From positions 1 to 64,000 of the forward strand of contig NZ_AXAY01000003.1 in NCBI RefSeq assembly GCF_000473045.1: 64,000 nucleotides of DNA, written 5' to 3'. Source of the DNA: Bradyrhizobium sp. WSM3983 (GTDB taxonomy: Bacteria > Pseudomonadota > Alphaproteobacteria > Rhizobiales > Xanthobacteraceae). Both the position numbers and the translations under genes were made by a program. The notes beneath the pieces are model-generated. The model made no database searches, was not told where the DNA came from, and saw only the letters and a list, made by a program, of their open reading frames with translations. Within the stretch, counting starts at the first letter, position 1. Every line of letters starts with the position of its first letter. Shown here piece by piece: positions 17,339 through 26,481 of the stretch.

Positions 17339-17800
17339 CTAGGCTCTTGTCGTCAATGCCGACAACTGGTCGGTGTCGAAGCGGGCGCGCAACTCGCTGA
17401 TGGCTTTCGCATCCGGCGGTCCGCTGGCGGTCAACTTGGCCAACTCCTCGAAATAACGCTCGTGCCCCGGCGGAGAAACCGTCATGAGCACGCGGGCGGG
17501 CTTGTCGCTGACATTGGTGATGTTGTGGGGAACGCCCGGAGGAATGAAGAGGTAGGTCCCCGGCGTGGCCCGGACAACCTCTTCGCCGACGTGCCACTCG
17601 CATTCGCCTTCAAGCATGTAGAAGGTCTCTTCCTGCACACGATGAACGTGCCGGCCCGTAGCGAACCCGGCCGGAATCGTCCAATCGAACATGCTGGTGT
17701 GCCGGGTGTCCTCCCCCGTCACCAGAAAGGCCATCGGCTGGCCGCGCAGCATCACCCCCTTGGTTTCGCCGGGTCTGCGGATGAGCGGCTTTGCGTTCAT
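17339..17800 (-). CDS. Cupin-domain protein (153 aa)
   Basis: A single beta-barrel cupin. Motif 1 is GRHVHRVQEETFYMLEGE, with two His and a Glu as likely metal ligands (about residues 49-66). Motif 2 is PPGVPHNITNVSDKPARVL with the final His. A helical tail includes GHERYFEELAKL. Proteins of this kind include small dioxygenases, isomerases and sugar or quercetin-binding cupins; the specific role cannot be told. ATG 17800 is chosen because GGAGG lies 5 nt upstream. It is convergent with the class V enzyme gene, 26 nt apart. Confidence 0.88.
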   Translation of the reverse strand: MNAKPLIRRPGETKGVMLRGQPMAFLVTGEDTRHTSMFDWTIPAGFATGRHVHRVQEETFYMLEGECEWHVGEEVVRATPGTYLFIPPGVPHNITNVSDKPARVLMTVSPPGHERYFEELAKLTASGPPDAKAISELRARFDTDQLSALTTRA

Positions 17801-17926
17801 GTGATCCTCCATGACTGGTCGCTGCATTGCGCGGCAACGGCACCATCATGGTCCGCCTGCCCCCGGGAGTAGCGAAGGAGTGCGGAAAACATTGCAAAAA
17901 ACCTGCGAAATGTGCCTTCTTTGGCG

Positions 17927-19468
17927 ATGGCCGCGATCCTTGAATTTGGTCCCTTCCGCCTCGACGCCGATGCAGGGATTCTTTTCCGCGGGGCCGAGCC
18001 GACCCCGCTCGGCCGGCGCGCAGTGCTGCTGCTGGGCCTGCTGGTGCAGCGCGCCGGCATGCCGGTATCCAAGGATGCCCTGATCGAGGCGGCATGGCCC
18101 GCCCAGGCGATTGAAGACAGTAACCTCACTGTCCAGATTGCGGCTGTCCGGCGCACGCTGGCGGACGCCTCCGCAGAGGCACAATGGATCGAGACACTGC
18201 CACGACGCGGCTATCGCTATGTCGGTCCGGCGGTCACGGCATCCGACACGGACCGGTTATCCGCGCCATCGCTGACGTTGCCCGACAGACCATCAATCGC
18301 GGTGTTGCCCTTTGCGAACCTGGGCGCCGATGCAGAGCAGGACTATTTTGCCGACGGAATGGTCGATGACATCATCACCGGCCTGTCCCGCATCAACTGG
18401 CTGTTCGTGATCGCGCGAAATTCCACATTCACGTACAAGGGCCGAGCGGTCGACATGAAACAGGTCGGCCGCGAGCTCGGTGTGCGCTACGTGCTGGAAG
18501 GCAGCATCCGGAGGACCGGCGGCAATGCGCGCATTACGGGGCAGCTGATCGACGCGTCGACCGGCATGCATGTATGGGCCGAGCGCTACGACCGCCAGTC
18601 CGCAGATATTTTCGCGCTTCAGGACGACATTGCCATGTCGGTCGTCGGCGCCATCGCACCAAGCCTGCGCCGCGCCGAAATCAACAGGGTCAAACGTAAG
18701 CGACCCGATAGCCTCGATGCCTATGACCTCGTCCTGCGTGCCCAGTCGGATGTTGATTCCGGCATGCCGGAGCAGGTGACGCAGGCGCTGGTATTGCTCG
18801 AACGTGCGATCGCGCTCGAGCCCTCCTATGCACTGGCGCACGGCAATGCTGCGATGTGCCATCATTGCCTGTTCCTTCGCGCTGGCTTGCGGGAGGCCAG
18901 CCGGGCAGACTCGATCCGACACGCACGTTCGGCCATTGCCCACGGGCAGGATGATGCGATTGCCCTCACGCTGGCAGGCTTTTCCATTGGCATGGATGGA
19001 CACGATCGCTCCGCCGCCTTCACCGCCCTCGACGCTGCGCTTGCGATCAGCCCGTCGTCGGCGCTGACCTACATCCTCGGCAGCGTCATGCTCGGCTGGG
19101 GCGGCGATGCCGACCGCGCCATCGAATGGAGCGAGCGCGGCATGCGGCTCAGCCCGTTCGACTCCTGGACCTTCGCCGCCTTCGATGCGCAGGCGATCGG
19201 GCATTTCCACCGCGGCCGGTACGAGGAGGCTTGTCGCGCCGCTTACCGCGCCGTTCAGGCCAATCCCCGCCACAGCATTACCCACGTGCAACTGGCCGCA
19301 GCGCTCGCAAAGCTAGGCCGATTGCAGGAGGCGAGAACGACCGCGGCCCGAGTGCTGGAGTTACACCCGACCTTCCGCTACGGCCGTCAGTTCCAGGGCG
19401 TCAATTGCGCTCCGGCGCTGGCAGCGTCGCTTGGCGAGGCGCTTCGCAGCGCGGGGCTGCCGGAGTAA
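17927..19468 (+). CDS. Winged-helix (OmpR/CadC-type) regulator with TPR sensor region (513 aa)
   Basis: Residues about 5-100 form an OmpR-type DNA-binding winged helix (FGPFRLDADAGILF, SKDALIEAAWPA, QIAAVRRTLAD, WIETLPRRGYRYVG). A middle segment of about 120-260 (RPSIAVLPFANLGADAEQDYF, DDIITGLSRINWLFVIARNS, VRYVLEGSIRR) is the TolB-like domain often found in adenylate-cyclase/TPR regulators. The rest is a TPR array ending near residue 500. No transmembrane segment is seen, so unlike CadC it is probably cytoplasmic. The target genes are unknown. It is divergent from the cupin gene. Confidence 0.88.
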   Translation: MAAILEFGPFRLDADAGILFRGAEPTPLGRRAVLLLGLLVQRAGMPVSKDALIEAAWPAQAIEDSNLTVQIAAVRRTLADASAEAQWIETLPRRGYRYVGPAVTASDTDRLSAPSLTLPDRPSIAVLPFANLGADAEQDYFADGMVDDIITGLSRINWLFVIARNSTFTYKGRAVDMKQVGRELGVRYVLEGSIRRTGGNARITGQLIDASTGMHVWAERYDRQSADIFALQDDIAMSVVGAIAPSLRRAEINRVKRKRPDSLDAYDLVLRAQSDVDSGMPEQVTQALVLLERAIALEPSYALAHGNAAMCHHCLFLRAGLREASRADSIRHARSAIAHGQDDAIALTLAGFSIGMDGHDRSAAFTALDAALAISPSSALTYILGSVMLGWGGDADRAIEWSERGMRLSPFDSWTFAAFDAQAIGHFHRGRYEEACRAAYRAVQANPRHSITHVQLAAALAKLGRLQEARTTAARVLELHPTFRYGRQFQGVNCAPALAASLGEALRSAGLPE

Positions 19469-19480
19469 GCTTACACCCGC

Positions 19481-20725
19481 TCAGGTGCAGCGCGCGCTCA
19501 GTCCGGAGGCGCTGAGCTTCGCCATGACCTCGTCGAGATGCGCGCTGTCGCGGGTCTCGATGACGAGCTGAAGCAATGTCGCCTTGGCCGGCAAATCCGA
19601 GAAGGTCCGCTGGTGCGAGACCTCGATGATGTTGGCGCCGGCTTCCGCGAGCAGCGCGGCGACCGCAGCCAACTGGCCCGGCCTGTCAGGAATATCGAGC
19701 GAGAGCTGAGTCAACCGCCCCTCGCGCGCGAGCTCGCGCGTCAGCACCGAGGCGATCAGCCTTGTGTCGATGTTGCCGCCGCTCAGCACCAGCCCGACCT
19801 TCTCGCCAGCGAAGCGCGAGGGATCGGACATGATCGCCGCGAGGCCTGCGGCGCCGGCGCCCTCGACGACCGTCTTCTCGATCGAGATCAGGGTTGCGAC
19901 CGCGCGCTCGAGCTCGGCTTCGTTGACCAGCGCAATGTCGTCGACCAGATAGCGCACGATCTCCGTGGTGATCTTGCCCGGCGATTTGACCGCGATGCCT
20001 TCGGCGAGCGTATCGCCGCGCGCCGGCAGATTGCCGCCATGGATGGCGTTGTACATCGAGGGATAGAGCCAGGCCTCGACGCCCACGACCCGCAATGACG
20101 GCTTCAGCGATTTCGCCGCAATGGCGATGCCACTGATCAGCCCACCGCCGCCGATCGGGACGACCAGCGTATCGAGATCCGGCACCGCGTTGAGCATCTC
20201 CAGCCCGACGGTGCCCTGCCCCGCAATGACCAGCGGATCGTCATAGGGATGGATGAAGATCATGCCGCGGGCTTCGCCGTGGCTTCGCGCAAACGCAGCC
20301 GCCTCCTCCAGCGTCGCGCCAGTGATGACCACTTCGGCGCCATGATGCCTGGTGTTCTCGACCTTCACCATCGGTGTGCCCACGGGCATGACGATGGTGG
20401 CGGGAATGCCGAGGCGCTTGGCGTGATAGGCCACGCCCTGCGCGTGGTTTCCCGCCGACATGGCGACCACGCCGCGCGCACGCTCTTCCGGCGTCAGCGC
20501 CGTGAGCCGGTTCAGCGCACCACGTTCCTTGAACGAGGACGTGAACTGGAGGTTTTCGAATTTGAGCCAGAGGTCGCAGCCACAGATGCTGCTCAAAGTG
20601 CGGCTATAGCTACAGGGCGTCTCGACGACAGCGCCGCGGATCGTCTCGGCAGCCGTTTGAATGTCGCCAAGCGCGACCGGAAAGCCGCTCAGATCGGGGG
20701 ATACGGTTGGGGACAATTCAGCCAT
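19481..20725 (-). CDS. Threonine ammonia-lyase, biodegradative/ACT type (414 aa)
   Basis: A PLP enzyme that deaminates threonine (often also serine) to 2-oxobutyrate. The Schiff-base lysine is in TSSFKERGALNRL (about residue 62). Other conserved segments are VVAMSAGNHAQGVAYHAK, the phosphate-binding glycine loop VPIGGGGLISGIA, and VLSGGNIDTRL. The C-terminal ~75 residues form a single ACT domain (LSLDIPDRPGQLAAVAALL), as in the TdcB-like/IlvA short forms of Alphaproteobacteria. The ATG at 20725 (MAELSPTV) is preferred to one 42 nt upstream. Its gene ends 12 nt from the convergent regulator gene. Confidence 0.93.
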   Translation of the reverse strand: MAELSPTVSPDLSGFPVALGDIQTAAETIRGAVVETPCSYSRTLSSICGCDLWLKFENLQFTSSFKERGALNRLTALTPEERARGVVAMSAGNHAQGVAYHAKRLGIPATIVMPVGTPMVKVENTRHHGAEVVITGATLEEAAAFARSHGEARGMIFIHPYDDPLVIAGQGTVGLEMLNAVPDLDTLVVPIGGGGLISGIAIAAKSLKPSLRVVGVEAWLYPSMYNAIHGGNLPARGDTLAEGIAVKSPGKITTEIVRYLVDDIALVNEAELERAVATLISIEKTVVEGAGAAGLAAIMSDPSRFAGEKVGLVLSGGNIDTRLIASVLTRELAREGRLTQLSLDIPDRPGQLAAVAALLAEAGANIIEVSHQRTFSDLPAKATLLQLVIETRDSAHLDEVMAKLSASGLSARCT

Positions 20726-20770
20726 GGGACAGCATAGAGCATTTGGCCGGCCCGGGCGATAAGCCAACCG

Positions 20771-21634
20771 CTATTTGGTAAATTCCCGGGATCGTGAAGC
20801 CCGCCACAGCGTCCACAGCGTGCGCAGCCGCGACGCCGGCTGCGGCGCGAAGGGATTGCGCCTCGGCCGCGACAGGCGATCGAGATCGGCCCGTGCCTGG
20901 CTCAGCGGCAGGAACGCAGCCCGCGCCGACGGCGGCAGCTGCGCCAGCAGCGACGAGGCCGTCGCCAGATGATGTCGGGCTTCGCCCATGAGCTGATCCA
21001 GCACGGCATTCAGACTGGGCGTCTGTTTGCCGGCGAACACATCCTCGATGCCGCAGCCATGGCTGGTCAGGAATTGCTGCGGCAGGAACAATTGCCGATG
21101 GGACGAGTCCCGCGGCAGGTTCGCAATCACCTGCGCGATGCCCTGCGCCAACCCGGCGTGCCGCGCGAGGTGCTCGCTCGCATCCGAAGCTTCACCCATG
21201 ATCCGCGCCGCGAGCGCGAACAAGACCGAAGAGGTCGCCGCCAGATAGCCTTCAAGCGCCGTCATGGTCGGCATCGGATCGTTGTAGAGATCGAACTGAT
21301 GCTCGTCGACGAGCAGCGACAACGGCTCGACCGGCAGGTCAAAATCGCGGATCGCGCGCAGCAGCTCGGCCGCCACCGGATTGCCCTCGGCGCTGCCGTG
21401 AACAAGGCCCGAGAACAGATCGGTCCACCATTGAAAGCGGATCTCGCCGGGCAAGGGCTGGCTCACCTGGTCGCGGACCCGGACGATCTCGACATTGAAG
21501 GCGTAGAGCGCCAGCAGCGCCCGACGCTCGGCAGCGGGCACGAACAGCGTCGCGGCATAGCGCGGAAAGTCGTGGCTGCGCACCAGATCGGCGCAGAATG
21601 TCACGGTGTCGGGCGGCGTCGCAACGCTGCTCAT
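20771..21634 (-). CDS. Squalene/phytoene synthase-like protein, NDUFAF6 type (287 aa)
   Basis: The all-helical trans-isoprenyl synthase fold is recognisable from FPRYAATLFVPAAERRALLA, ALYAFNVEIVRVRDQVSQP, RFQWWTDLF and the LAQGIAQVIANLPRDSSHRQ region. The first aspartate-rich motif of true synthases (DxxxD) is replaced by VRVRDQVSQ, so prenyl condensation is unlikely. This matches the NDUFAF6-like branch, whose mitochondrial members assist respiratory complex I assembly. Its start overlaps the stop of the Mth938-like (NDUFAF3-like) gene by 4 nt. The bacterial role is inferred from homology only. Confidence 0.85.
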   Translation of the reverse strand: MSSVATPPDTVTFCADLVRSHDFPRYAATLFVPAAERRALLALYAFNVEIVRVRDQVSQPLPGEIRFQWWTDLFSGLVHGSAEGNPVAAELLRAIRDFDLPVEPLSLLVDEHQFDLYNDPMPTMTALEGYLAATSSVLFALAARIMGEASDASEHLARHAGLAQGIAQVIANLPRDSSHRQLFLPQQFLTSHGCGIEDVFAGKQTPSLNAVLDQLMGEARHHLATASSLLAQLPPSARAAFLPLSQARADLDRLSRPRRNPFAPQPASRLRTLWTLWRASRSREFTK

Positions 21635-22014
21635 GGCACGGCGATCAGCGCAGCCGCGACGCGGCGCCGTTCGCCGATCATGATGTTATAGGTGCGCACA
21701 GCGGGGCCCGTCTGCATCGTGTCCAGCACCACCCTCACCGCCTTCAGCGCCTGGCGCAGCTCCAGCGGCGGCAACCAGACCCCGGTTCCGGTCCCAACCA
21801 GAAGCGTGTCGATGCTGTTGGCGGCCGCGAAAACCCGATCCAGCGAATAGCGGTCGATCCTGGTGGGATCGGTCACGTCCCAGGCCCAGATCGCGTCAGG
21901 CAGGCACAGCAGCGAGCCCCTATGCGACATGCCGGCGAAGGCAAAGCCGCCCTTGCCGTAGGCCTCTATCGGCGCCGAGCGCGGGAAATGGGGAGCGTTG
22001 GGATCGCCGGCCAT
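21631..22014 (-). CDS. Mth938/NDUFAF3-like protein (127 aa)
   Basis: A DUF498 (Mth938-like) domain fills the protein: APIEAYGKGGFAFAGMSHRG, then IDTLLVGTGTGVWLPPLELR and RTYNIMIGERRRVAAALIAV. Eukaryotic relatives (NDUFAF3) are mitochondrial complex I assembly factors; bacterial roles are uncharacterised. Its stop overlaps the start of the NDUFAF6-like gene (ATGA), implying translational coupling. It follows secF on the same strand after 61 nt. I recall this order beside secDF-yajC being conserved in Alphaproteobacteria. Confidence 0.88.
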   Translation of the reverse strand: MAGDPNAPHFPRSAPIEAYGKGGFAFAGMSHRGSLLCLPDAIWAWDVTDPTRIDRYSLDRVFAAANSIDTLLVGTGTGVWLPPLELRQALKAVRVVLDTMQTGPAVRTYNIMIGERRRVAAALIAVP

Positions 22015-22075
22015 GAGCTTCGTCCGAATGAGCTATCTGCCCTCGCAAACTCATGCGAGGGGCCTGCGGTTCGGA

Positions 22076-23095
22076 TCATGCCTTATTTTTCTTCGCCGGC
22101 GGAGCCTCTTCCCTCGCATCCTCGCGATGCTCGCCGACGCCGAGATAGATCAGGATCGGCGCTGCGATGAAGATCGAGGTGTAGGTGCCGACCAGCACCA
22201 CGCCGAACATCATGACGGCCGTGAAGCTGTGGATGGCGTGACCACCGAACAGCAGCAGCGCCAGCAGCGCCAGGGTCACGGTGAAGTGGGTGATGATCGA
22301 GCGTGACAGCGTCGAGTTGATGGACTCGTTGAGCAGCTGCGGCATCGGCATCTTCTTGTAGCGCCGCAGCATTTCACGGATGCGGTCATAGATGACGACG
22401 GTGTCGTTGAGCGAATAGCCCAAAATGGTCAGAAGCGCGGCGATGCTGGTCAGGTCGAAATCGACCTGGCTGATCGACATGAAGCCGATGGTCAGCACGA
22501 TGTCGTGCACGTTGGCGATCATGGCGCCGAGCGCGAACTGCCATTCGAACCGGAACCAGAGATAGATCAGGATCGAGACGATCGCGAGCATCAGGCCAAG
22601 CATGCCGAAAGCCAGCAACTCGCCGGAGACGCGCGGGCCGACCACTTCGACGCGGCGATATTCGAAGGAATCGCCGAGCGCCGTGCGGACTTTTTGCACG
22701 GCTTCCTGCTGTGCGGCGTCGCCACCCGGCTGCTCCGCAACACGGATCAGGACGTCCGCGGGACCGCCGATTTGCTGGATCTGGACTTCGCCCAGGCGCA
22801 GGCCATCCAGTGTCGTGCGCATCGCCGCGATGTCGGCGGTGCCGGACTTGGCCCGCACCTCCAGCAGCGTGCCGCCGCGGAAGTCGATGCCGAAATTCAG
22901 GCCGTGGCTGAAGAACAGCGTGATGGCGACGATCGACAGCGCCGCCGAGATCGGGAAGCTGATGCGACGGAAGCGCGTGAAGTCGAAATGCGTATCATCA
23001 GGGACGATGCGCAGCGACGGCAGCAGGCCGAACACCGAGACGACGGTGAGGACAGCAATGAGGATGCCGAGCCCGATGAGAACAATGTGTGTCAC
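22076..23095 (-). CDS. secF: Protein translocase subunit SecF (339 aa)
   Basis: SecF works with SecD in the inner membrane to use the proton gradient to pull secreted proteins through SecYEG. Visible are the first membrane segment near residue 50-65, then the family motif FGIDFRGGTLLEV, a periplasmic domain of about residues 75-150, and five further membrane helices. The conserved GYSLNDTVVIYDRIRE (about 235-250) and the LNESINSTLSRSIITHFT region are diagnostic. There is an extra hydrophobic segment at the N-terminus, typical of alphaproteobacterial SecF. It starts 10 nt after the secD stop. Confidence 0.95.
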   Translation of the reverse strand: MTHIVLIGLGILIAVLTVVSVFGLLPSLRIVPDDTHFDFTRFRRISFPISAALSIVAITLFFSHGLNFGIDFRGGTLLEVRAKSGTADIAAMRTTLDGLRLGEVQIQQIGGPADVLIRVAEQPGGDAAQQEAVQKVRTALGDSFEYRRVEVVGPRVSGELLAFGMLGLMLAIVSILIYLWFRFEWQFALGAMIANVHDIVLTIGFMSISQVDFDLTSIAALLTILGYSLNDTVVIYDRIREMLRRYKKMPMPQLLNESINSTLSRSIITHFTVTLALLALLLFGGHAIHSFTAVMMFGVVLVGTYTSIFIAAPILIYLGVGEHREDAREEAPPAKKNKA

Positions 23096-23105
23096 GGTCA
23101 GGCTC

Positions 23106-24704
23106 CTAGATCGGCACGCTCTGCGGCCGCTTCCACCGCACCCACCCGGCCACGATCAGCCGGGTCAGCGTGAAGGCGGTGAACACCGTGGTGATGATGC
23201 CGATGCCGAGCGTCACTGCGAAGCCGCGCACCGGACCAGTACCGATATAGAACAGCACCGCAGCGGCAATGAAGGTGGTGATGTTGGAATCAAGGATGGT
23301 CGCGAGCGCCCGCTTGAAACCGGCGTCGATCGCCGAGATCGCATTGCGGCCGCCGCGCAGCTCCTCGCGAATGCGCTCGTAGATCAGCACGTTGCTATCG
23401 ACCGCGATGCCGACGGTGAGCACGATGCCGGCGATGCCGGGCAGCGTCAGCGTGGCGTTCAGCAGCGACAACAGGCCGAAGATCATCGCGACGTTAATCG
23501 CCACCGCGATGTTGGCGAACACGCCGAACAGCCGGTAGGTCAGCAGCATGAACACGATGACCATGATCGAGCCGACATAGGCCGCAAGCTCGCCCCTCTC
23601 GATCGAATCCTGGCCGAGGCCCGGACCGACGGTGCGCTCTTCGACCACCGTGAGCGGCGCCGGCAGCGCGCCGGCGCGCAGCAGCACGGCCAGATCGTTG
23701 GCGGACTGGACGGTGAAATTGCCCGAGATCTGCCCCTGCCCGCCCGTGATCGGCTCGCGGATCACCGGTGCCGAGATCACCTCGTTGTCGAGCACGATCG
23801 CGAACGGCAGACCCACGTTCTCCTGCGTGGCCTGCGCGAATTTGCGGGCGCCGGTGGAGTTGAAGCGGAACGAGACGATCGGCTCGTTGGTGCGCTGGTC
23901 AAACCCGGTCTGCGCATCGGTGAGCTCGCCACCCGACACCAGCACCTGCTTCTTGACGACGTAGGGCACCTTCGGCGAGCTCTGGCTCATCAATAGCTCG
24001 GAGTCCGGCGGCAGTCCGCCCTTCTGCGCCTGGTCCGGTGGCACCGAAGTGTCGACCATGCGGAATTCCATCTTCGCGGTCTTGCCGAGCAGCTCCTTCA
24101 GATGCGTCGGATCCTGAAGGCCGGGGACCTGTACCAGGATGCGGTCAGTGCCCTGGCGCTGGATCACCGGCTCGACAGTGCCGAGCTCGTTGACGCGGCG
24201 CTCGACGATCTGGATCGACTGCTCGATGGTCTTGCGCATGCGCTCGACCATGGCGGGCTGCGACAGCGCCAGGCGGATCAATCCGCCGCCGGCATCGGAG
24301 ACGTCGAGGTCGCGCTGGCTGCTCGACCCGAGCAGGCCGCCAATCGGCTGCGACAGATCACGCAGCTTGGTCAGCGCGGCCTGGAGATCGGTGTCCTTGA
24401 CCCGGACCTCGACGGTGTCGCCGCGTGTCACGAGGCCGGTGTAGCCGATCTTGGCCTCGCGCAGCGAGCGGCGGACATCGTCGCGGACCTGGTCGAGCTT
24501 TTCCTTCTTGACGTAGTTGGCATCGACCTCGAGCAGCAGATAGGAACCGCCCTGAAGATCGAGGCCGAGCACGAGCCGGCGCTGTGCCCAGGCGGGCCAG
24601 GTCTTGACCTGCGCTTCGGGGAAGAAGTTCGGGACCGCGCAAAGGCACACGATCAGCGCCGTCAGGATAATCCCGAGCGCCCTCCACCGCGTGAAATACA
24701 ACAT
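23106..24704 (-). CDS. secD: Protein translocase subunit SecD (532 aa)
   Basis: This is the partner of SecF. The N-terminal membrane segment is followed by LVLGLDLQGGSYLLLEVD, a large periplasmic domain including VNELGTVEPVIQRQGTDRI and VQVPGLQDP, and the carboxy-terminal six-helix RND-like bundle. The latter has LPGIAGIVLTVGIAVDSNVL and IYERIREELR, with conserved charged residues for proton coupling. Length is normal for Alphaproteobacteria. secD lies between yajC (60 nt upstream) and secF (10 nt downstream), the usual order. Confidence 0.96.
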   Translation of the reverse strand: MLYFTRWRALGIILTALIVCLCAVPNFFPEAQVKTWPAWAQRRLVLGLDLQGGSYLLLEVDANYVKKEKLDQVRDDVRRSLREAKIGYTGLVTRGDTVEVRVKDTDLQAALTKLRDLSQPIGGLLGSSSQRDLDVSDAGGGLIRLALSQPAMVERMRKTIEQSIQIVERRVNELGTVEPVIQRQGTDRILVQVPGLQDPTHLKELLGKTAKMEFRMVDTSVPPDQAQKGGLPPDSELLMSQSSPKVPYVVKKQVLVSGGELTDAQTGFDQRTNEPIVSFRFNSTGARKFAQATQENVGLPFAIVLDNEVISAPVIREPITGGQGQISGNFTVQSANDLAVLLRAGALPAPLTVVEERTVGPGLGQDSIERGELAAYVGSIMVIVFMLLTYRLFGVFANIAVAINVAMIFGLLSLLNATLTLPGIAGIVLTVGIAVDSNVLIYERIREELRGGRNAISAIDAGFKRALATILDSNITTFIAAAVLFYIGTGPVRGFAVTLGIGIITTVFTAFTLTRLIVAGWVRWKRPQSVPI

Positions 24705-24763
24705 CGACTGGACCTGTCAGATCAGGAGATTTGCAGGAAACTTATAAAGACTCGCGGACGCGC

Positions 24764-25132
24764 TCACTTCGCCGTGGCGTCGTCCTTGGCGCTTTCCTTC
24801 GCGCTGTCCTTGGCCGGCTCGCCCTTGGCGCGCACGCCGGAGATCATCGACCGCATCTGGCGCACGCGCACACCGTCGGAAATCTCGAACTCGATCTGGT
24901 CGTCATCGACCACTTTGGTCACCTTGCCGACCAGGCCACCCGAGGTCACGACGGTGTCGCCGCGGCGGATGTTCTTCACGAGCTCGGCGTGGTCCTTCAC
25001 CTTCTTCTGCTGCGGACGCAAAATCAGGAAGTACATGATCACGAAGATCAGGGCGAACGGCAGCAGCGACATCAACATGCTGTTGGTGTCACCGGCGCCC
25101 GCAGCCTGGGCATACGCAGGAGTAATGAACAT
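24764..25132 (-). CDS. yajC: Preprotein translocase accessory subunit YajC (122 aa)
   Basis: A short inner-membrane protein of the SecDF-YajC complex. One membrane helix (SLLPFALIFVIMYFLILRPQ, about residues 23-42) is followed by the cytoplasmic QQKKVKDHAELVKNIRRGD and VVTSGGLVGKVTKVVDD, the standard YajC signature. The C-terminal ~20 residues are a low-complexity Lys/Ala/Asp tail. It is the first gene of the yajC-secD-secF cluster and is divergent from the DUF815 gene, with about 180 nt of shared promoter region. Confidence 0.95.
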   Translation of the reverse strand: MFITPAYAQAAGAGDTNSMLMSLLPFALIFVIMYFLILRPQQKKVKDHAELVKNIRRGDTVVTSGGLVGKVTKVVDDDQIEFEISDGVRVRQMRSMISGVRAKGEPAKDSAKESAKDDATAK

Positions 25133-25311
25133 TCGGACGATCCTCGTGGAAACGGGGGAAGCCGGTCAGGCCCTTACGGCGACCGGTTCGGTCAAATTCG
25201 CGCGGACTATAGCGGCCATTGCCCCAATTGCAACGCTGCCAGACTGTCGATTTGGTCATCTTGCGGCCGGCCGTCAGGCCCGATAAGGCTGCATTCTCAG
25301 GAACTTCGGAC

Positions 25312-26328
25312 ATGCCCCAAAAACCAAGCAAAAGCCCGGCCGGCAAAGGCCCCCGTACCCCTGCCACGAAGCCCGCCGAGGTCGCGGCAAAACGCCCCAA
25401 GGCGGTCTCAAAGGCAGCCTCCAAGGCCACAACCAAGGCCACACCCAAGGTCGCCTCGGACCCTTCCCAGGAGCGCATCGTCCGCGCGCTCGAGACTATT
25501 GCGGCGCACCTTGCCGCCCAGGGCAAGCCGGCCGCCGAACGCGAGTCGTTCAAACAGGCGGACGCCTATGTCTGGCACCCCGACGGCCGCCTTGCTGCGG
25601 TGCCGCAGGTCAGCCGCGTCGAACTGTTCCTGCTCAAGGGCGTTGACCGGATGCGCGACATCCTGATGGAGAACACCGAGCGCTTCGCCAACGGCCTGCC
25701 CGCCAACAACGCCCTGCTCTGGGGCGCGCGCGGCATGGGCAAGTCGTCGCTGGTGAAGGCGGCGCATGCCAGCATCAATGCCGACCGCAAACCCGCCGAC
25801 AAGCTCAAGCTGATCGAGATCCATCGCGAGGACATCGAGAGCCTGCCGGCGCTGATGGAGCAGCTGCGCGCCTCGTCCTTCCGCTTCATCGTGTTCTGCG
25901 ACGACCTCTCCTTCGACGGCAATGATGCGTCCTACAAATCGCTCAAGGCTGTGCTCGAAGGCGGCATCGAGGGCCGGCCCGAGAATGTCATCCTCTACGC
26001 CACCTCCAACCGCCGCCATCTGCTCGCGCGCGAGATGATCGAGAACGAGCGCTCGACCGCGATCAATCCCGGCGAAGCGGTCGAGGAAAAAGTCTCGCTG
26101 TCGGATCGCTTCGGCCTCTGGCTCGGCTTTCACCGCTGCAGCCAGGACGAATATCTCGCCATGGTGGGCGGCTATTGCAGCCATTTCGGCATCAAGCTCG
26201 ACGACGAGACGCTGGAGCGCGAGGCACTGGAATGGTCGACCACGCGCGGCTCGCGCTCGGGCCGCGTCGCCTGGCAGTTCGTGCAGGAGCTGGCGGGACG
26301 GCTCGGCGTGAAGCTGACGGCGAAGTAG
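25312..26328 (+). CDS. DUF815 AAA+-like ATPase (338 aa)
   Basis: The first ~50 residues are a Lys/Ala/Pro-rich low-complexity tail. The ATPase core has Walker A GARGMGKSSLVKA (about residues 138-150), a Walker B-like FIVFCDDLSFDG (about 198-209), and sensor region ILYATSNRRHLL, ending with SLSDRFGLWLGFH, all typical of DUF815. Family members are cytoplasmic ATPases without a settled function. The neighbourhood (yajC-secDF on one side, nlpD-pcm-surE on the other) is conserved in Alphaproteobacteria as I recall, but gives no firm role. Confidence 0.9.
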   Translation: MPQKPSKSPAGKGPRTPATKPAEVAAKRPKAVSKAASKATTKATPKVASDPSQERIVRALETIAAHLAAQGKPAAERESFKQADAYVWHPDGRLAAVPQVSRVELFLLKGVDRMRDILMENTERFANGLPANNALLWGARGMGKSSLVKAAHASINADRKPADKLKLIEIHREDIESLPALMEQLRASSFRFIVFCDDLSFDGNDASYKSLKAVLEGGIEGRPENVILYATSNRRHLLAREMIENERSTAINPGEAVEEKVSLSDRFGLWLGFHRCSQDEYLAMVGGYCSHFGIKLDDETLEREALEWSTTRGSRSGRVAWQFVQELAGRLGVKLTAK

Positions 26329-26354
26329 CGAGAGCTGCAACTCAGCTCACAACC

Positions 26355-26454
26355 GTCATTGCCCGCGAAAGCGGGCAATCCAGTATTCCAGAGACGATTG
26401 TGGTCGATCGAGAGGCCGCGGCGTACTGGGCGCCCGGTCGAGCCGGGCGACGAC
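26355..26454. repeat. Copy 1 of a ~100-bp palindromic dispersed repeat
   Basis: The stretch begins gtcattgcccgcgaaagcggg and contains atccagtattccagagacg and ccgcggcgtactgg. It is clearly homologous to 32012-32111. Each copy carries internal complementary arms (for example cccgc-gaaa-gcggg). It lies between the convergent DUF815 and nlpD-like genes. The 3' part of this copy is diverged. Confidence 0.85.
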
Positions 26455-26481
26455 ACCGTGGTTGTGGAAGCTAAGTGGCTC

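Noticed and set aside
22602-23996. Plus-strand frame of ~460 codons over secF-secD
   Set aside because: Shadow of secF and secD; it crosses their junction and has no family features.
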